Below the pieces are notes generated by a model that searched no databases, had not been told where the DNA came from, and was given only the letters and a program-made list of their open reading frames with translations. Shown here piece by piece: positions 1-10,681 of a stretch of 64,000 nt of DNA. The position numbers and the translations under genes are program-made. Position 1 is the first letter of the stretch. Each line of letters starts with the position of its first letter. This stretch comes from Aliivibrio wodanis (GTDB lineage: Bacteria; Pseudomonadota; Gammaproteobacteria; Enterobacterales; Vibrionaceae), in NCBI GenBank assembly GCA_000953695.1, contig LN554847.1, forward strand, positions 437,801 through 501,800, in the 5' to 3' direction.

Positions 1-249
1 GATTTTGAAATCACAGTAAAAGAAGTTGATGCCCTCGTTGATATCGTTAAAAACGTGATTGGTACCGAAGGCGGCGTTCGTATGACCGGTGGTGGTTTTG
101 GTGGCTGCATCGTTGCTTTAGTGCCACCAGTATTAGTGGATGAGGTTAAAGCCGCAGTTGAAGAGCTATATGAAACAGCAACAGGCTTAAAAGAATCAAT
201 TTATGTGTGCCAAGCAAAAAATGGCGCAGGTTTAGTGGAAGTGCTGTAA
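1..249 (+). CDS. galK: Galactokinase, C-terminal end (partial)
   Basis: This is the last 82 codons of galactokinase, the enzyme that phosphorylates galactose with ATP to galactose-1-phosphate in the Leloir pathway. The reading frame is open from base 1, so the gene starts outside the window. The GHMP-kinase third motif is visible as the glycine-rich stretch [14 protein letters not shown] around codons 27-40, which helps shape the active site, and the C-terminus ([10 protein letters not shown]) fits GalK. It ends 9 bases before galM in the same direction, as in a galETKM operon. Identification is secure although only the tail is visible. Confidence 0.93.
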   Translation, partial: DFEITVKEVDALVDIVKNVIGTEGGVRMTGGGFGGCIVALVPPVLVDEVKAAVEELYETATGLKESIYVCQAKNGAGLVEVL

Positions 250-258
250 GGAATACAC

Positions 259-1317
259 ATGACAGAACAATCAACCTTGTTCGAAACCATGACAAAGGAG
301 GTGGCCAGCGATGGTCGCCTTGCTCAGTTATTCGAACTTAAAAATGAAAACGGAATGCGCGCCGTATTTATGGATATCGGTGCGACGTGGTTAAGCTGTA
401 AAGTGCCAGTAAAAGGTCAACTACGCGAAGTATTGCTGGGTCAATCATCAATGGCTGACTTCTTAAATCAGCAGAGTTATATGGGCGTTACCGTAGGTCG
501 TTACGCCAATCGAATTGCTAATGGTAAATTTAAAATTGATGGTACTAAATATCAAGTAGATACCAACCAAGAAGGTAATACACTTCATGGTGGTACTGAA
601 GGATTTAATCAACGACGTTGGTCAGTGATTGAAGAAACCCCGAATAGTGTTGAATTTAACCTAGTCTCTCCTGATGGCGATCAAGGGTTTCCTGGTGAAT
701 TAACTGTTAACGTAAAATACCTGCTCACTGATGATAATCAAGTTGTGATCAGTTATAACGGACGAACCACTAAATCAACACCAGTTAACTTAACCAATCA
801 TGCGTATTTTAATTTACTTGGGGCAGACAATGAATATCTCGCTCTTGACCATATCTTGAGTATCAATGCCAGTGAGTATGTTCCAACAACAGACGTTGGC
901 ATACCAAAAGGGTTATGGAAAAAAGTAAAAGACACAAATTTTGATTTTTCTGATCCAAAAGTGATCTCACAAGACTTCATGCTCGATAAAGATCAAGGTA
1001 ACGCCAAAGGTTACGATCACTCATTTGTGCTAGATAAAACCTGCACAAAAGGGGAGTGTGCGGCAAGCTTAACCTCTCCTGATAGCTTAGTCACAATGCA
1101 TGTGGTGACCACAAAACCAGCGATGCAGTTGTATACCGGAAATTGGCTTGCAGGAACACCGAATCGAGTTGGTGGTGAATATCAAGATTATTCAGGTATC
1201 GCATTAGAAACCCAATTCTTGCCAGATGCACCAAATCATCCAGAGTGGGATCACCCTAATTCATTTTTAACCCCAGAAGAAACCTATAGGCATAGTACAT
1301 GCTACCAGTTTATTTAA
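259..1317 (+). CDS. galM: Aldose 1-epimerase (galactose mutarotase)
   Basis: GalM interconverts the alpha and beta anomers of galactose so that GalK receives its alpha substrate; it acts in the cytoplasm. The 352-residue product has the usual length. Family landmarks are the VGRYANRIANGKF segment near residue 79, the catalytic-histidine region NLTNHAYFNL near residue 178, and the ALETQFLPDAPNHP segment near residue 314, which holds the catalytic glutamate. The ATG follows a TAAGGA ribosome site that overlaps the galK stop, so it is the distal gene of the gal operon and is probably translated together with galK. A weak inverted repeat (1344-1350 with 1368-1374) lies downstream. Confidence 0.95.
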   Translation: MTEQSTLFETMTKEVASDGRLAQLFELKNENGMRAVFMDIGATWLSCKVPVKGQLREVLLGQSSMADFLNQQSYMGVTVGRYANRIANGKFKIDGTKYQVDTNQEGNTLHGGTEGFNQRRWSVIEETPNSVEFNLVSPDGDQGFPGELTVNVKYLLTDDNQVVISYNGRTTKSTPVNLTNHAYFNLLGADNEYLALDHILSINASEYVPTTDVGIPKGLWKKVKDTNFDFSDPKVISQDFMLDKDQGNAKGYDHSFVLDKTCTKGECAASLTSPDSLVTMHVVTTKPAMQLYTGNWLAGTPNRVGGEYQDYSGIALETQFLPDAPNHPEWDHPNSFLTPEETYRHSTCYQFI

Positions 1318-1508
1318 TCTAATTTTCGGTATTACTTTAATTGATAACCCTTATCATTATTTGATTTGGGTTATATTATTTTATGAGCTATTCTAAAATA
1401 CAATGTGCTTTAAGTCATAATTCACTGCTTTTTTAACGATTAATTATCCTATGCTACTTATACTTAGTTGATATACTAAAAAATTAGTCAGTGAGTGGTG
1501 GAGAGTTT

Positions 1509-4100
1509 ATGAGTAACCATATGTCATTAAAGAAGAAAAGCATTCTTGCTTTAGGCGGGTATGTTTGCTTTCTTATTACGCTTATTGCAAGTATCACTTA
1601 TTTTGTTGCCGAGCCCCCGATCCGTGAAAATCTTGAGAATAATCTTACATTAAGAACTCAACTTTTATCTCAAGAAGTTGTAGAGCCATTAAACAGATCA
1701 TTAGGTACATTAAATAGCTTGGTAGGGATTGCTAATAGTAGTTATTCATCAGATGTTTTGAGGGATATGATTTTTTCTGTATTTGAAGCAAGTGAAGGCA
1801 TTATTATCAGTGGTGGTATTTGGCCTGAACCGAATACATTATTACCAGAAAAAAAATTAGCGAGCTTGTTTTTCTTTAGGAATTCTGATGGAAAAATACA
1901 GCAAGTACATGAATACAATCATTCGAATGATTTTCCTTACCAAGAAGAGTCGTGGTACACCTCTGTTTCTCACCAAAATAAAAAATTACTTTCTTGGTCT
2001 GAGGTTTATATTGATCCTTTTACTCAGCAAACGATGATCACAGCGTCAATACCCTATTTTCATGCTGAGCAATTTGTTGGTGTTGCAACCATAGATATTT
2101 CTTTAGAAGGGTTAACTAACCTAATTGAATCCCATGCTGAAAAGCACAAGTTGGGTATAAGCATACATAATGGAACTAATACCTTGGCAGAATATAAATT
2201 TGTCGTACTAGAAGGGATGTATGTTGTTGAAAGTAATATTGAAGGATTTAACTGGAAAGTAAAAGTCATCAATTCACATCGTACGGTAGCTGATGAGATT
2301 TACTCACAGATATTATCAGTAGAAATGAGTATTGTTCCTCTTCTTTTATTATGTGTAATCATGGGCTACTATATTATTAATCGCAGTTTAATCAGCCCTA
2401 TTGTACGTATATCAAAAGGGATCCATGACACGTATTCTGGTGGTTTAATTGATATTAACTACCGTTATAATGATGAAATAGGCGACCTTATCTCTTCTTT
2501 TAATAGGAAAACAGAATATTTAGAGATAGAAAAGGTTAGAGCTCAGTCAGCAACAAAAGCAAAAAGTTCATTTTTAGCCAATATGTCGCATGAGATCCGT
2601 ACTCCGTTGAATGGTATTATTGGAATGTCAGATATTTTAGCTGATACTAATTTAACCCCTGTTCAGTCTGAGTATCTACAAACGATAGATGTTTCCTCTC
2701 AAGCCCTTTTACTATTAATTAATGACATTTTAGATCTATCTAAGATTGAATCTGGAAATTTGGTGTTAGTTCCTCAGCGCTCTAATATTGCTGAAGTTGC
2801 CTATGATACGGTTACGGTAGTATTAAGTAAGGCAACAAAGAAAGAATTAGAGCTTAATATTGACCTTGATATTAATTTGCCAAAGTACGTAATGTTAGAT
2901 GAGCATCGCTTACGCCAGGTTATAATGAATTTAATGTCTAATGCTGTGAAATTCACTCACGAGGGCAGTGTTGTTCTATCAATAAAATATCAGCCAAAAG
3001 CAGCTCAAAGTGGGGTGCTTTATTTCTCCGTTAAAGATTCAGGTATTGGTATTTCAGACAGCCAACATCAACAGATCTTTGAACCCTTTACGCAAGAAGA
3101 TGGCTCGATTACTCGTCAATTTGGAGGAACAGGCTTAGGTTTAACTATATGCCGCCAGCTAGTTGAGCTATTAGGTGGAGAGATACAACTTGATTCAGTG
3201 AAAGGTAAAGGTTGTGATTTTTACTTCTCTTTACATGTAGAAGTCGAGAAAGAAGATAACCTCCCTAAAAATGCTAAATTTCAAAACTTAAGCACTGCTA
3301 TTTTGGGTTCTTCACAAGAGGATTGTATGTTGTTAGGGAAAGAGTGTCGCCGTTGGGGAGTCTCTTTTGATTATATAGAACTGAATTCAGCAACTTACGA
3401 ATCATTATCTAATAACTATGATATTATTTTTTACTGTCAATCTATATTGTTACCCTGCAATGAAGATGCTGCATTATTAAATAAACTTTCGGCGACAACG
3501 GCAGTTGTGGTATGTCAGCATCAGAAAGATCAGACGATTCATTTAAATCATGAGCCTGATGGTGTACTGATATTGCCTATATTAGGAAAAAGATTTGAGA
3601 ATACTGTAAAGCAAGCAGCAGAATCAACCGATAGAAAACGTATCAATTTGATTGGTAGTGAAAAATATAATTTTAAGCCTTTAGTAATAGTACCTCCTTC
3701 TGAAAATGAAGAGAAAAAGAAACATATATTGGTAGTTGAAGATAATGCGATCAATCAAAAAGTAGTTATGCTGATCCTTAAAAAATCAGGATATGACGTG
3801 TCATTAGCTACTGATGGAAAAGAAGCACTCGATATGTTCGAAGATCATTTAAATCAGTTCGATTTAGTTTTAATGGACTGTATGATGCCAGTTATGGACG
3901 GGTTTGTAGCGACAGAGAAAATCCGTCAATATGAAGTATCACAAGGTGCTTCTCCGATACCAATTATAGCACTAACAGCCAGTGTCTTTACTGAAGATAT
4001 TGATAAATGCTATCAGGTAGGTATGGATGATTATTTAGCAAAACCAATTAATAAGTCTCTAATTTTAGATAAAATAATGGACTATCTTAAGGTAGAGTAA
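1509..4100 (+). CDS. Hybrid sensor histidine kinase with receiver domain
   Basis: A membrane sensor kinase of 863 residues. Order: TM1 (about 8-28), a periplasmic sensor region of about 240 residues that looks like a Cache/PDC fold, TM2 (about 275-295), HAMP-like linker, HisKA dimerisation helix with the [10 protein letters not shown] box (phosphorylated His about 361), HATPase with N box [10 protein letters not shown]1 box DSGIGI and G2 box GGTGLGL, a degenerate receiver-like spacer, and a C-terminal receiver (HILVVEDN, phospho-acceptor Asp about 790 in LMDCMMP). No HPt domain is visible, so phosphate must pass to a separate HPt protein or be used locally. I prefer the ATG at 1509 (GGAG six bases upstream) over the in-frame GTG at 1491. 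The ligand and partner are unknown; proximity to gal genes does not prove a sugar role. Confidence 0.9.
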   Translation: MSNHMSLKKKSILALGGYVCFLITLIASITYFVAEPPIRENLENNLTLRTQLLSQEVVEPLNRSLGTLNSLVGIANSSYSSDVLRDMIFSVFEASEGIIISGGIWPEPNTLLPEKKLASLFFFRNSDGKIQQVHEYNHSNDFPYQEESWYTSVSHQNKKLLSWSEVYIDPFTQQTMITASIPYFHAEQFVGVATIDISLEGLTNLIESHAEKHKLGISIHNGTNTLAEYKFVVLEGMYVVESNIEGFNWKVKVINSHRTVADEIYSQILSVEMSIVPLLLLCVIMGYYIINRSLISPIVRISKGIHDTYSGGLIDINYRYNDEIGDLISSFNRKTEYLEIEKVRAQSATKAKSSFLANMSHEIRTPLNGIIGMSDILADTNLTPVQSEYLQTIDVSSQALLLLINDILDLSKIESGNLVLVPQRSNIAEVAYDTVTVVLSKATKKELELNIDLDINLPKYVMLDEHRLRQVIMNLMSNAVKFTHEGSVVLSIKYQPKAAQSGVLYFSVKDSGIGISDSQHQQIFEPFTQEDGSITRQFGGTGLGLTICRQLVELLGGEIQLDSVKGKGCDFYFSLHVEVEKEDNLPKNAKFQNLSTAILGSSQEDCMLLGKECRRWGVSFDYIELNSATYESLSNNYDIIFYCQSILLPCNEDAALLNKLSATTAVVVCQHQKDQTIHLNHEPDGVLILPILGKRFENTVKQAAESTDRKRINLIGSEKYNFKPLVIVPPSENEEKKKHILVVEDNAINQKVVMLILKKSGYDVSLATDGKEALDMFEDHLNQFDLVLMDCMMPVMDGFVATEKIRQYEVSQGASPIPIIALTASVFTEDIDKCYQVGMDDYLAKPINKSLILDKIMDYLKVE

Positions 4101-4110
4101 AGCTTTAGCG

Positions 4111-4143
4111 ACTTGCCGCAACAATAAATTAGCGGCGGCAAGT
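4111..4143. terminator. Bidirectional hairpin between convergent genes
   Basis: A perfect 9-bp inverted repeat (ACTTGCCGC at 4111-4119, GCGGCAAGT at 4135-4143) sits in the 51-base gap between the kinase and the converging galR. No strong T-tract follows, so termination efficiency is uncertain. Confidence 0.55.
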
Positions 4144-4151
4144 TACATTTA

Positions 4152-5150
4152 TTATAAGTGAGTAACTGAATTTCTCTCAACTAATGTAGGAGTGAAAATA
4201 TCACCCTTACTGTCATTTAGCTCGCCTTTAGCTAATGCTAAGGATAAATTTGCTGCTAATTGAGCCATATCTTGAATAGGATATTGAATAGTACTTAATT
4301 TAGGGTGTAAATATTTTGCAATTATCCCATCATCAAACCCCATAATTGATACTGTTTGAGGAACTAAAATTTTCGCTTTTTCTAATGCAGAAATAGCACC
4401 TGCCGCCATGTAATCGTTGTAACAAATCACACCAGTAAAGGGAATATTCTTATTCAGTAATTCATTCATTGCTCTTTCTCCGCCTTTATCTGTCGGATCG
4501 CCTTCAACAATTAATGATTCATTGATTACTACATTGTGTATTTGTAATGCTTTTCTGTACCCAGAACGGCGGTGGTGGCAATCATCAATATTTTGGTTAG
4601 AGTTAATATATGCTAAGTGTTGATGCCCATGATTAATAATGTGCTCAGTTGCTATTTGAGAGCCTAATTCATTATTAAGGGAAATACAGCGTTTAGCGAG
4701 TTCTGGAACATGACGATTAATGATGACCAGCCCTGGTACTTCCTCGGCAAAATAACATAATTCTTTATCTGTTAAGCCTTTAGAATGAATAATGAGAGAG
4801 TCACATTGGCTATTCATCAAAAGCTCAATCGCATCTTTTTCTGTTTTTGCATCATGGTATCCATTACCAATTAATAAATGCTTATTGTTTTTTCGAGCAA
4901 CAATATCAACTGCTTTGATCAAAGCACCAAAAAATGGATCGGAGACATCGGCAACTAAAACGCCAATTGTATTGGTACTTTTATTGACTAACGCCCGTGC
5001 ATTTGCATTAGGGCGATAGCTTAATTTTTTCATTGCAGCATTAACCGATTCGATAGCAGCTTTACTTGCTTTAGGCGATTTATTTACCACTCTAGAAACG
5101 GTGGCAACAGATACCCCTGCTTCTTTTGCAACATCTTTAATAGTTGCCAT
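4152..5150 (-). CDS. galR: LacI-family repressor, GalR/GalS type
   Basis: A 332-residue DNA-binding repressor. The N-terminal helix-turn-helix (TIKDVAKEAGVSVATVSRVV, residues 3-22) and hinge (YRPNANARAL) are typical LacI family. The sugar-binding core has the GalR/GalS landmarks DVSDPFFGA, LLIGNGYH, CYNDYMAAGA and a C-terminal TPTLVERNSV. In enteric bacteria GalR and GalS repress galactose transport and utilisation genes and are induced by galactose. Its place beside galK-galM supports that role here. A gal-operator-like palindrome lies about 105 bases upstream of its start, so it may regulate itself. GalR versus GalS cannot be separated from sequence alone. Confidence 0.88.
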   Translation of the reverse strand: MATIKDVAKEAGVSVATVSRVVNKSPKASKAAIESVNAAMKKLSYRPNANARALVNKSTNTIGVLVADVSDPFFGALIKAVDIVARKNNKHLLIGNGYHDAKTEKDAIELLMNSQCDSLIIHSKGLTDKELCYFAEEVPGLVIINRHVPELAKRCISLNNELGSQIATEHIINHGHQHLAYINSNQNIDDCHHRRSGYRKALQIHNVVINESLIVEGDPTDKGGERAMNELLNKNIPFTGVICYNDYMAAGAISALEKAKILVPQTVSIMGFDDGIIAKYLHPKLSTIQYPIQDMAQLAANLSLALAKGELNDSKGDIFTPTLVERNSVTHL

Positions 5151-5254
5151 AATATGTTCAATCCTGTGATGTGGTCGAAATAAAATATTTGATCGGGTTA
5201 AAATTTTAGTAAATATTTAGTGTTATTTACTTGCTCAGTAGCATATTGCTGTTA

Positions 5255-5270
5255 ATGTAAACGTTAACAC
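5255..5270. promoter_or_regulatory. Candidate GalR operator
   Basis: The 16-base sequence ATGTAAACGTTAACAC reads GTGTTAACGTTTACAT on the other strand and fits the classical gal operator pattern GTGNAANCGNTTNCAC at most fixed positions. It lies between the divergent galR and ygjH genes. Probably an autoregulatory site; inferred from pattern only. Confidence 0.55.
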
Positions 5271-5290
5271 TAATTTAAAGCTAAGGATAA

Positions 5291-5629
<339 letters not shown>

Positions 5630-5869
5630 ATAATAGTAATTCAAATAATTGTTTGATCACGAGTTAATAATATTGCTCTTAATTTCTACTTATTTTAAGC
5701 ATAATCGATTTCATGGTAGTTAAAATTTCAAATTAATTGAATTTCAAACAATTGAATTCTATACATAAGGTTATATATTGTGAAATAAATCATCTTATTT
5801 CTTTGATAAAGAAGACATAGCTTCCTACTATAATTAACAATCAGTTAACACTATGGAAGGGTGAAAGGT

Positions 5870-7438
5870 ATGGATTCTAATTATGTATCGAAGAAGGAAG
5901 TAAGATACTCATCAAGTTATAATTTACTATCAGTAACAAAACCAAGTAGCCATATTACCTATGCAAGTAAAGAGTTTTGTGAGGTGGCTGGGTATTCTCA
6001 AGAAGAGTTATTAGGGCAGCCTCATAATATTTTAAGGCACCCTGAGATGCCAAAAGAAGCATTTGCTAATATGTGGAGTTATTTAAAGAAAAACCAATCA
6101 TGGATGGGAATGGTTAAAAATCGCTGTGCCAATGGTGATTATTACTGGGTAGATGCTTTTGTTTCCCCGATCACTGAAAACGGGAAGGTAATTGAATATC
6201 AATCAGTTAGAACTTGTCCTGAAAGGAAGCATGTTGATCATGCTGAAAAGGTTTATGCTGATATTAATGCGGGTAAAACTCCTTTTAGATTAAAACTTCC
6301 TCGAACTCGTTTATGGCAGCGTGTATCAGTATGTTTTATATTAGCTGCTTTAATCTCATTTACATTTGAACAGTTTATTCAGAATTCAGGTGTACCATTA
6401 TTACTTATTCTTTCTATTTTTTCTGTTTATATAATGACTCGTCGTTTAGAATCTTTGGCACAATCGGCTCGTAAAGTTTTTGACAATCCATTAATGGAGT
6501 TTGTTTATAACAAAAGAGTGGATGATATTTCAGAAATTACATTAGCGATGAAAATGTGTCATTCAGAAACTAATGCAGTATCAGGGCGGATCCAAGATTC
6601 GAACGAACAAGTAACGGGAGCTGTTGAAGATTCATTTGATAATTTAAAAAACATGTCAATTCAACTTGATTCTCAAGCGATGGAAGTAGATCAAGTTGCC
6701 GCTGCGATTAATGAAATGCACGCTACTGCTCATGAGGTTACAAGAAATGCTCAAAATACAGCAACAACCACTGATAAAGCGAAAGTAGCAGTTCAAGAAG
6801 GGATGACTGAGGTCACATCTACATTAAAGGCTGTAGATATATTAGCAACTCAACTAAAGCAAACTTCTCTCTCGGTTCGAGAATTTGAGCTACAAACGAA
6901 TATGATTGAGAAAGTATTAACTATTATTCAGGGAGTTTCTGAGCAAACAAACTTACTGGCTTTAAATGCAGCAATTGAAGCAGCAAGAGCTGGCGAACAA
7001 GGTCGTGGTTTTGCTGTTGTAGCAGATGAAGTTCGTCAATTAGCTCAAAAAAGTCATGAGTCAACTGCTGAGATCCAAACCGTGATTAGTTTAATTCGTA
7101 ATGGTACAACAGATATTGTGAGCTCTATTGAAGAAGGTGAGAGATTATCTAGTGGTTGTATTGATAGTGCTAAGATTTCAGCAGATAAATTAAATCAATT
7201 ATTAACTGAAATTACAGATATCTCTGAACAAAATATGCAAATAGCGACGGCAGTTGAAGAAATGAGTAATGTATCAAATGATATGAATAATAACGTTCAG
7301 TCCATTAGTCAATCTACTCAGGAGCTATCAACGTCAACGTCGATTTTGGTCAATGAAAGCCAAGCAGAGAATGGGGGGCTAATGAGTAATTTAATTTCTC
7401 AGATTAAACTCGCTGAACAATTTAGGAAGCTAGGTTAA
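5870..7438 (+). CDS. Aer-like PAS-domain chemoreceptor (aerotaxis type)
   Basis: A methyl-accepting-type receptor of 522 residues with a cytoplasmic N-terminal PAS domain, not a periplasmic sensor. The PAS has the Aer landmarks [37 protein letters not shown] and a [12 protein letters not shown] strand; in E. coli Aer this domain binds FAD and senses redox or oxygen. A hydrophobic hairpin (about residues 145-190) anchors it in the inner membrane. The C-terminal signalling tip carries [32 protein letters not shown], here cited in two parts around residues 355-390, which contacts CheA and CheW. I prefer ATG 5870, nine bases after GGAAGG, over GTG 5861. Vibrios encode several Aer paralogues, so I give no gene symbol. 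Confidence 0.88.
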   Translation: MDSNYVSKKEVRYSSSYNLLSVTKPSSHITYASKEFCEVAGYSQEELLGQPHNILRHPEMPKEAFANMWSYLKKNQSWMGMVKNRCANGDYYWVDAFVSPITENGKVIEYQSVRTCPERKHVDHAEKVYADINAGKTPFRLKLPRTRLWQRVSVCFILAALISFTFEQFIQNSGVPLLLILSIFSVYIMTRRLESLAQSARKVFDNPLMEFVYNKRVDDISEITLAMKMCHSETNAVSGRIQDSNEQVTGAVEDSFDNLKNMSIQLDSQAMEVDQVAAAINEMHATAHEVTRNAQNTATTTDKAKVAVQEGMTEVTSTLKAVDILATQLKQTSLSVREFELQTNMIEKVLTIIQGVSEQTNLLALNAAIEAARAGEQGRGFAVVADEVRQLAQKSHESTAEIQTVISLIRNGTTDIVSSIEEGERLSSGCIDSAKISADKLNQLLTEITDISEQNMQIATAVEEMSNVSNDMNNNVQSISQSTQELSTSTSILVNESQAENGGLMSNLISQIKLAEQFRKLG

Positions 7439-7464
7439 AGATACTATCTTGAGGCTTAGTTTGA

Positions 7465-7497
7465 TAACAAAATAAACTGCTGCTGTTTATTTTGTTA
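7465..7497 (+). terminator. Intrinsic terminator after the Aer-like gene
   Basis: A perfect 13-bp stem (7465-7477 with 7485-7497) encloses the loop TGCTGCT. The stem is AT-rich and is followed by T-rich sequence. Confidence 0.6.
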
Positions 7498-7655
7498 TTA
7501 GATTTTAATTTTAATATTTAGAGTGTTTTTAATGATTAAGTGCTTTGATTCACACTTTTCTATCTTCAAGAAAGGTTGTTGTTAACTTGCTGTTAAATTT
7601 TACTGTATGGTTGGTTAAATAATAAACCAACTTCATAAACTAAAAAGGATTTTAT

Positions 7656-9158
7656 ATGCAAGGTATCGTTGATTTTCTCAATGGAATAATTTGGAGTCCA
7701 GTACTGATTTATCTCTGCTTGGGTTCTGGTTTGTTTTATTCTATACAAACTCGATTTGTTCAAATTCGTCATTTTAAAGAAATGTGTCGTTTATTGTTAT
7801 CAAATAAAGAATCAAGTAAGGGGATCAGTTCATTCCAAGCATTAGCAGTATCACTGTCTGGCCGTGTTGGTACGGGTAATATTGCTGGTGTTGCGGCGGC
7901 TATTGGTTTTGGTGGGCCTGGTGCTGTGTTCTGGATGTGGGTTGTTGCCTTCTTAGGTGCAGCAACGGCTTACGCTGAATCAACGTTAGCGCAAATCTAT
8001 AAAGAAGAAGATGAAGGCCAGTTCCGTGGTGGTCCGGCTTACTATATTGAAAAAGCTATGGGTCAAAAATGGTACGCGTGGATCTTTGCCATTGCGACTA
8101 TCTTTGCGTGTGGTGTGTTACTTCCGGGTGTGCAATCAAACAGTATCGGTAATGCAGTTGAAACCGCGTTTGGTACAGGTGGCATGATTGATACGGGTAT
8201 TGGTGTGTTCAGTTTTGCAAAAATTCTTACTGGTGCGGTTATTTCTGTCATCCTTGGTTTTATCATCTTTGGTGGTGTTAAACGTATTGCTCACTTTACT
8301 CAAATTGTTGTGCCGTTCATGGCATTAGCATATATCATTCTTGCATTCGTTATCATTCTACTTAACATATCAGAAGTACCAACTATCTTTGGTATGATCA
8401 TCGGTGATGCATTTACGCCTATGGCTGGCTTTGGTGCGGCGATTGGTTGGGGGGTAAAACGTGGTGTTTACTCTAATGAAGCGGGTCAAGGTACGGGTCC
8501 TCATGCGGCAGCAGCTGCAAATGTTGATCACCCTGCGCAGCAAGGTTTAGTTCAATCATTCTCTATCTACATTGATACATTATTGGTTTGTTCTGCTACG
8601 GCGTTTATGATCCTTATTACAGGTACATATAATGTTCATGGTGGTGGCGAAGGTGTATTCTTAGTTCAAAATATTTCTGAGACGATTGGTGCGAATGGCC
8701 CAATGTTCACTCAAATGGCGATTGAAAGCACAATGCCGGGTATTGGTAAAATCTTCATTGCTTTTGCACTGTTCTTCTTTGCCTTTACAACGATTCTTGC
8801 TTACTACTATATTGCAGAAACCAACATCGCTTATATCCGTCGTACACTGAAAATTGATGGCATGATGTTTATTCTTAAACTGGTATTAATGGCAGCGGTA
8901 TTCTATGGCACCATCAAAACGGCCAACATGGCATGGGCAATGGGTGATGTTGGCGTAGGCTTAATGGCGTGGTTAAACATTATCGGTATCTTGATTATCT
9001 TCTTTATGTCTAAACCTGCACTTAAAGCGCTGAAAGATTATGAAGATCAGCAAAAGCGTGGCGTAACAAACTACACGTTTGACCCAGTAAAACTAGGCAT
9101 TAAAGGTGCAACATATTGGGAAGGCAAGCTAGAGCGAAACAAATCGAAAGAGAATTAA
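7656..9158 (+). CDS. AGCS-family sodium/amino-acid symporter
   Basis: A 500-residue inner-membrane carrier of the alanine or glycine:cation symporter family (AGCS/SAF, the AlsT/DagA type), which imports alanine, glycine or related amino acids with Na+. About 10-11 hydrophobic segments are visible. Family landmarks are the N-terminal LSGRVGTGNIAGVAAAIGFGGPGAVFWMW block (residues about 67-95, quoted in part: GRVGTGNIAGVA), AYAESTLAQIYK, and the conserved GVKRGVYSNEAGQGTGPHAA segment near residue 267. The ATG follows AAAAAGGAT. It is flanked by its own terminator and is monocistronic. The exact substrate cannot be read from the sequence. Confidence 0.93.
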   Translation: MQGIVDFLNGIIWSPVLIYLCLGSGLFYSIQTRFVQIRHFKEMCRLLLSNKESSKGISSFQALAVSLSGRVGTGNIAGVAAAIGFGGPGAVFWMWVVAFLGAATAYAESTLAQIYKEEDEGQFRGGPAYYIEKAMGQKWYAWIFAIATIFACGVLLPGVQSNSIGNAVETAFGTGGMIDTGIGVFSFAKILTGAVISVILGFIIFGGVKRIAHFTQIVVPFMALAYIILAFVIILLNISEVPTIFGMIIGDAFTPMAGFGAAIGWGVKRGVYSNEAGQGTGPHAAAAANVDHPAQQGLVQSFSIYIDTLLVCSATAFMILITGTYNVHGGGEGVFLVQNISETIGANGPMFTQMAIESTMPGIGKIFIAFALFFFAFTTILAYYYIAETNIAYIRRTLKIDGMMFILKLVLMAAVFYGTIKTANMAWAMGDVGVGLMAWLNIIGILIIFFMSKPALKALKDYEDQQKRGVTNYTFDPVKLGIKGATYWEGKLERNKSKEN

Positions 9159-9182
9159 CTAATCTAGTTTGATAATGATAAG

Positions 9183-9213
9183 AAAACGCCATCCATTGTG
9201 ATGGCGTTTTTTT
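9183..9213 (+). terminator. Rho-independent terminator after the AGCS symporter gene
   Basis: Perfect 11-bp stem AAAACGCCATC / GATGGCGTTTT (9183-9193 with 9200-9210), 6-base loop, then a run of seven T overall. Confidence 0.9.
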
Positions 9214-9342
9214 ATAAAGAAAGTATGGCGAAATAAGATGCTGTTCTGGTAACCTGTACGGAATTAATAGACGAATCACTTTTGGTTGTTGGTAGGTTAT
9301 ATTCAGCTTGTTTGGTGGGTATGGAGAAAGTGAGAGGTATAA

Positions 9343-9645
9343 ATGTCAGAATTAATAGCGATTTCCGCATCCTTGATTGCTCTATTGTCCGCATTATATG
9401 CTCGTTGGACTTGGAATGAGGCTCGAAAATCCAATAAAATAGCTAGGTTAAATATATTGCTTACCTTAAAGCAACATTATGCAGATCAAATGCTCAATGA
9501 ACTGGATAAGTCTCGTGCTTGGGGGAAAGATGATAGTTACACTAAGGCATGCAATAAGAGTTATGCTGACTATCAAACCAAGCACCATGAAGTTGCAGCC
9601 GAAATTGAAAAACATCATAAAAATATCGTCGAAAACAAAATATAA
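9343..9645 (+). CDS. Hypothetical 100-residue protein with N-terminal membrane segment
   Basis: I do not recognise a family. The product starts with a hydrophobic segment (ELIAISASLIALLSALYARWTW, residues about 3-24; quoted only in part elsewhere) and continues as a charged, helical cytoplasmic tail rich in Lys, Glu and His. That layout resembles small 'MSE..AI.S..IA..SA' membrane-anchored proteins often found as integron cassette products. A GAGAGG-like ribosome site precedes the ATG. The stop codon overlaps the start of an attC-like sequence, which is the geometry of an integron cassette. Confidence 0.6.
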   Translation: MSELIAISASLIALLSALYARWTWNEARKSNKIARLNILLTLKQHYADQMLNELDKSRAWGKDDSYTKACNKSYADYQTKHHEVAAEIEKHHKNIVENKI

Positions 9646-9710
9646 CAAAGCAATCAACACTATTTAGAACATTCTCTATTTGCCGAGTGTTTTTAGCTTT
9701 AAGGCGTCAA
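9642..9710 (+). repeat. attC-like sequence 1 (possible integron cassette relic)
   Basis: It starts ATAACAAAGCAATCAACAC directly at the stop codon of the 9343-9645 gene and ends AAGGCGTCAA. The internal pair AACACT (from 9656) and AGTGTT (from 9686) can form the central stem. A second copy with the same start (ATAACAAGCAATCAACAC) and a similar end (TTAGGCGTTAA) follows the DUF3465 gene. Both are also followed by a related GCAT-GTAG-AACGTGTTA string. No integron integrase is in the window, so this would be a stranded or decayed site. Confidence 0.45.
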
Positions 9711-9762
9711 TTTTAAATATGAGTGCATAGTAGTAACGTGTTAATGCGGCGCTGCGGATCCC

Positions 9763-9924
9763 TTAATCATTTTCCCAGTCCAGCGTTGTATGTGAGACAT
9801 TGAGAATCATTGATTTGATACCGCCGATGGCGTCGAACTTCCCGCCCAAGTCGAGGTATGGAGAGGACTCTTCGGTATTTGATACTGTTAGCTTGAAAAT
9901 CAAAGTGCCATTTTGCTTGAACGG
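9763..9924 (-). pseudogene. Reverse-strand C-terminal gene fragment
   Basis: Read on the minus strand, this stretch is an open frame of 53 codons that looks like real protein (segments TVSNTEESSPYLDLGGKFD and GIKSMILNVSHTTLDWEND) ending in TAA. Directly upstream is an in-frame TAG with no plausible start, so only the 3' end of a gene remains. I do not recognise the family. The rest of 9711-10187 shows no gene on either strand. Confidence 0.4.
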
Positions 9925-10187
9925 CTATTAAGTTGTTCTACCACCCTGTATTTAGCAAGTATTAGAGAATTAAGATGTTTTTTGTGAATTGTAGGGCATT
10001 GGTTCTGAATGGTTTGGTGTAGAATCTGAATATAGCTCATCGTACCGTCCAATTGATTAAAATGTGTGTTTGGCGGTATTAATTAGATCAAAGATATCGA
10101 TACGCATCTACCTTATTGTTTCTGTGGGAGATTATGAGGAGATTCGTAAGATGCAAACGTTATGTGAAAATAGAGGATTTTGAGTAA

Positions 10188-10583
10188 ATGAAACGTTTTA
10201 TAGTTCTTTTAATAGCTGTATTCAGCATTATTTCTTTCAATGCACAAGCTAATGATTCCCAACTTAAGCAAGCATTTGAAAATCATCAAAGTGATCTTCA
10301 GATTAAAGGGCAAGGTAAAGTTGTTCATATTTTACCTGATGATAATAAAGGATCGAGACACCAACGATTTTTATTAAAGCTCGATAATCAGCAAACGTTG
10401 TTGGTAGCTCATAATATTGATTTAGCTCCGAGAATACCTAACTTAAATGTTGGTGACAATGTTCAATTTTACGGTGAATATGAATGGAATAAAAAAGGTG
10501 GCGTGATTCATTGGACTCATAAAGATCCACGAAATAGACATGTTCATGGTTGGTTAAAGCACAATGGCCGAGTATACGAGTAA
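10188..10583 (+). CDS. DUF3465 family secreted protein
   Basis: A 131-residue exported protein with a clear Sec signal peptide (MKRFIVLLIAVFSIISFNAQA, cleavage about residue 21). The mature part has the DUF3465 signature: GQGKVVHILPDDNKGSRHQRF, then a beta-rich OB-like core with LLVAHNIDLAPRIP, GDNVQFYGEYEWN, VIHWTHKDPRNRH and HGWLKHNGRVYE (cited in parts). Proteins of this family are small periplasmic or secreted proteins of unknown function, common as vibrio integron cassettes. An attC-like sequence begins 8 bases after its stop. The ATG follows GAGGATTTTGAGTAA. Confidence 0.8.
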   Translation: MKRFIVLLIAVFSIISFNAQANDSQLKQAFENHQSDLQIKGQGKVVHILPDDNKGSRHQRFLLKLDNQQTLLVAHNIDLAPRIPNLNVGDNVQFYGEYEWNKKGGVIHWTHKDPRNRHVHGWLKHNGRVYE

Positions 10584-10591
10584 AATTTTAC

Positions 10592-10664
10592 ATAACAAGC
10601 AATCAACACGATTTACTACATCGGCAGTGTAGGTTTGCCTTTAGTTTCAGTAATTAGGCGTTAA
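10592..10664 (+). repeat. attC-like sequence 2 (possible integron cassette relic)
   Basis: It starts ATAACAAGCAATCAACACG just after the DUF3465 gene and ends TTAGGCGTTAA, matching the expected AAC and GTT outer core ends of attC sites, over about 73 bases. It shares its beginning and end with the copy at 9642-9710. Outer ends are convincing; the inner L boxes are degenerate. Confidence 0.5.
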
Positions 10665-10681
10665 AATTCAGCTAAGTCTGC

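Noticed and set aside
1343-1361. Fur-box-like sequence upstream of the hybrid kinase
   Set aside because: About 14 of 19 matches to the consensus, in AT-rich DNA and overlapping a weak inverted repeat; too weak to support.
5638-5759. Distant inverted pair AATTCAA...TTGTTTGA / TCAAACAATTGAATT
   Set aside because: The arms are about 85 bases apart, imperfect and AT-rich; chance is a sufficient explanation.
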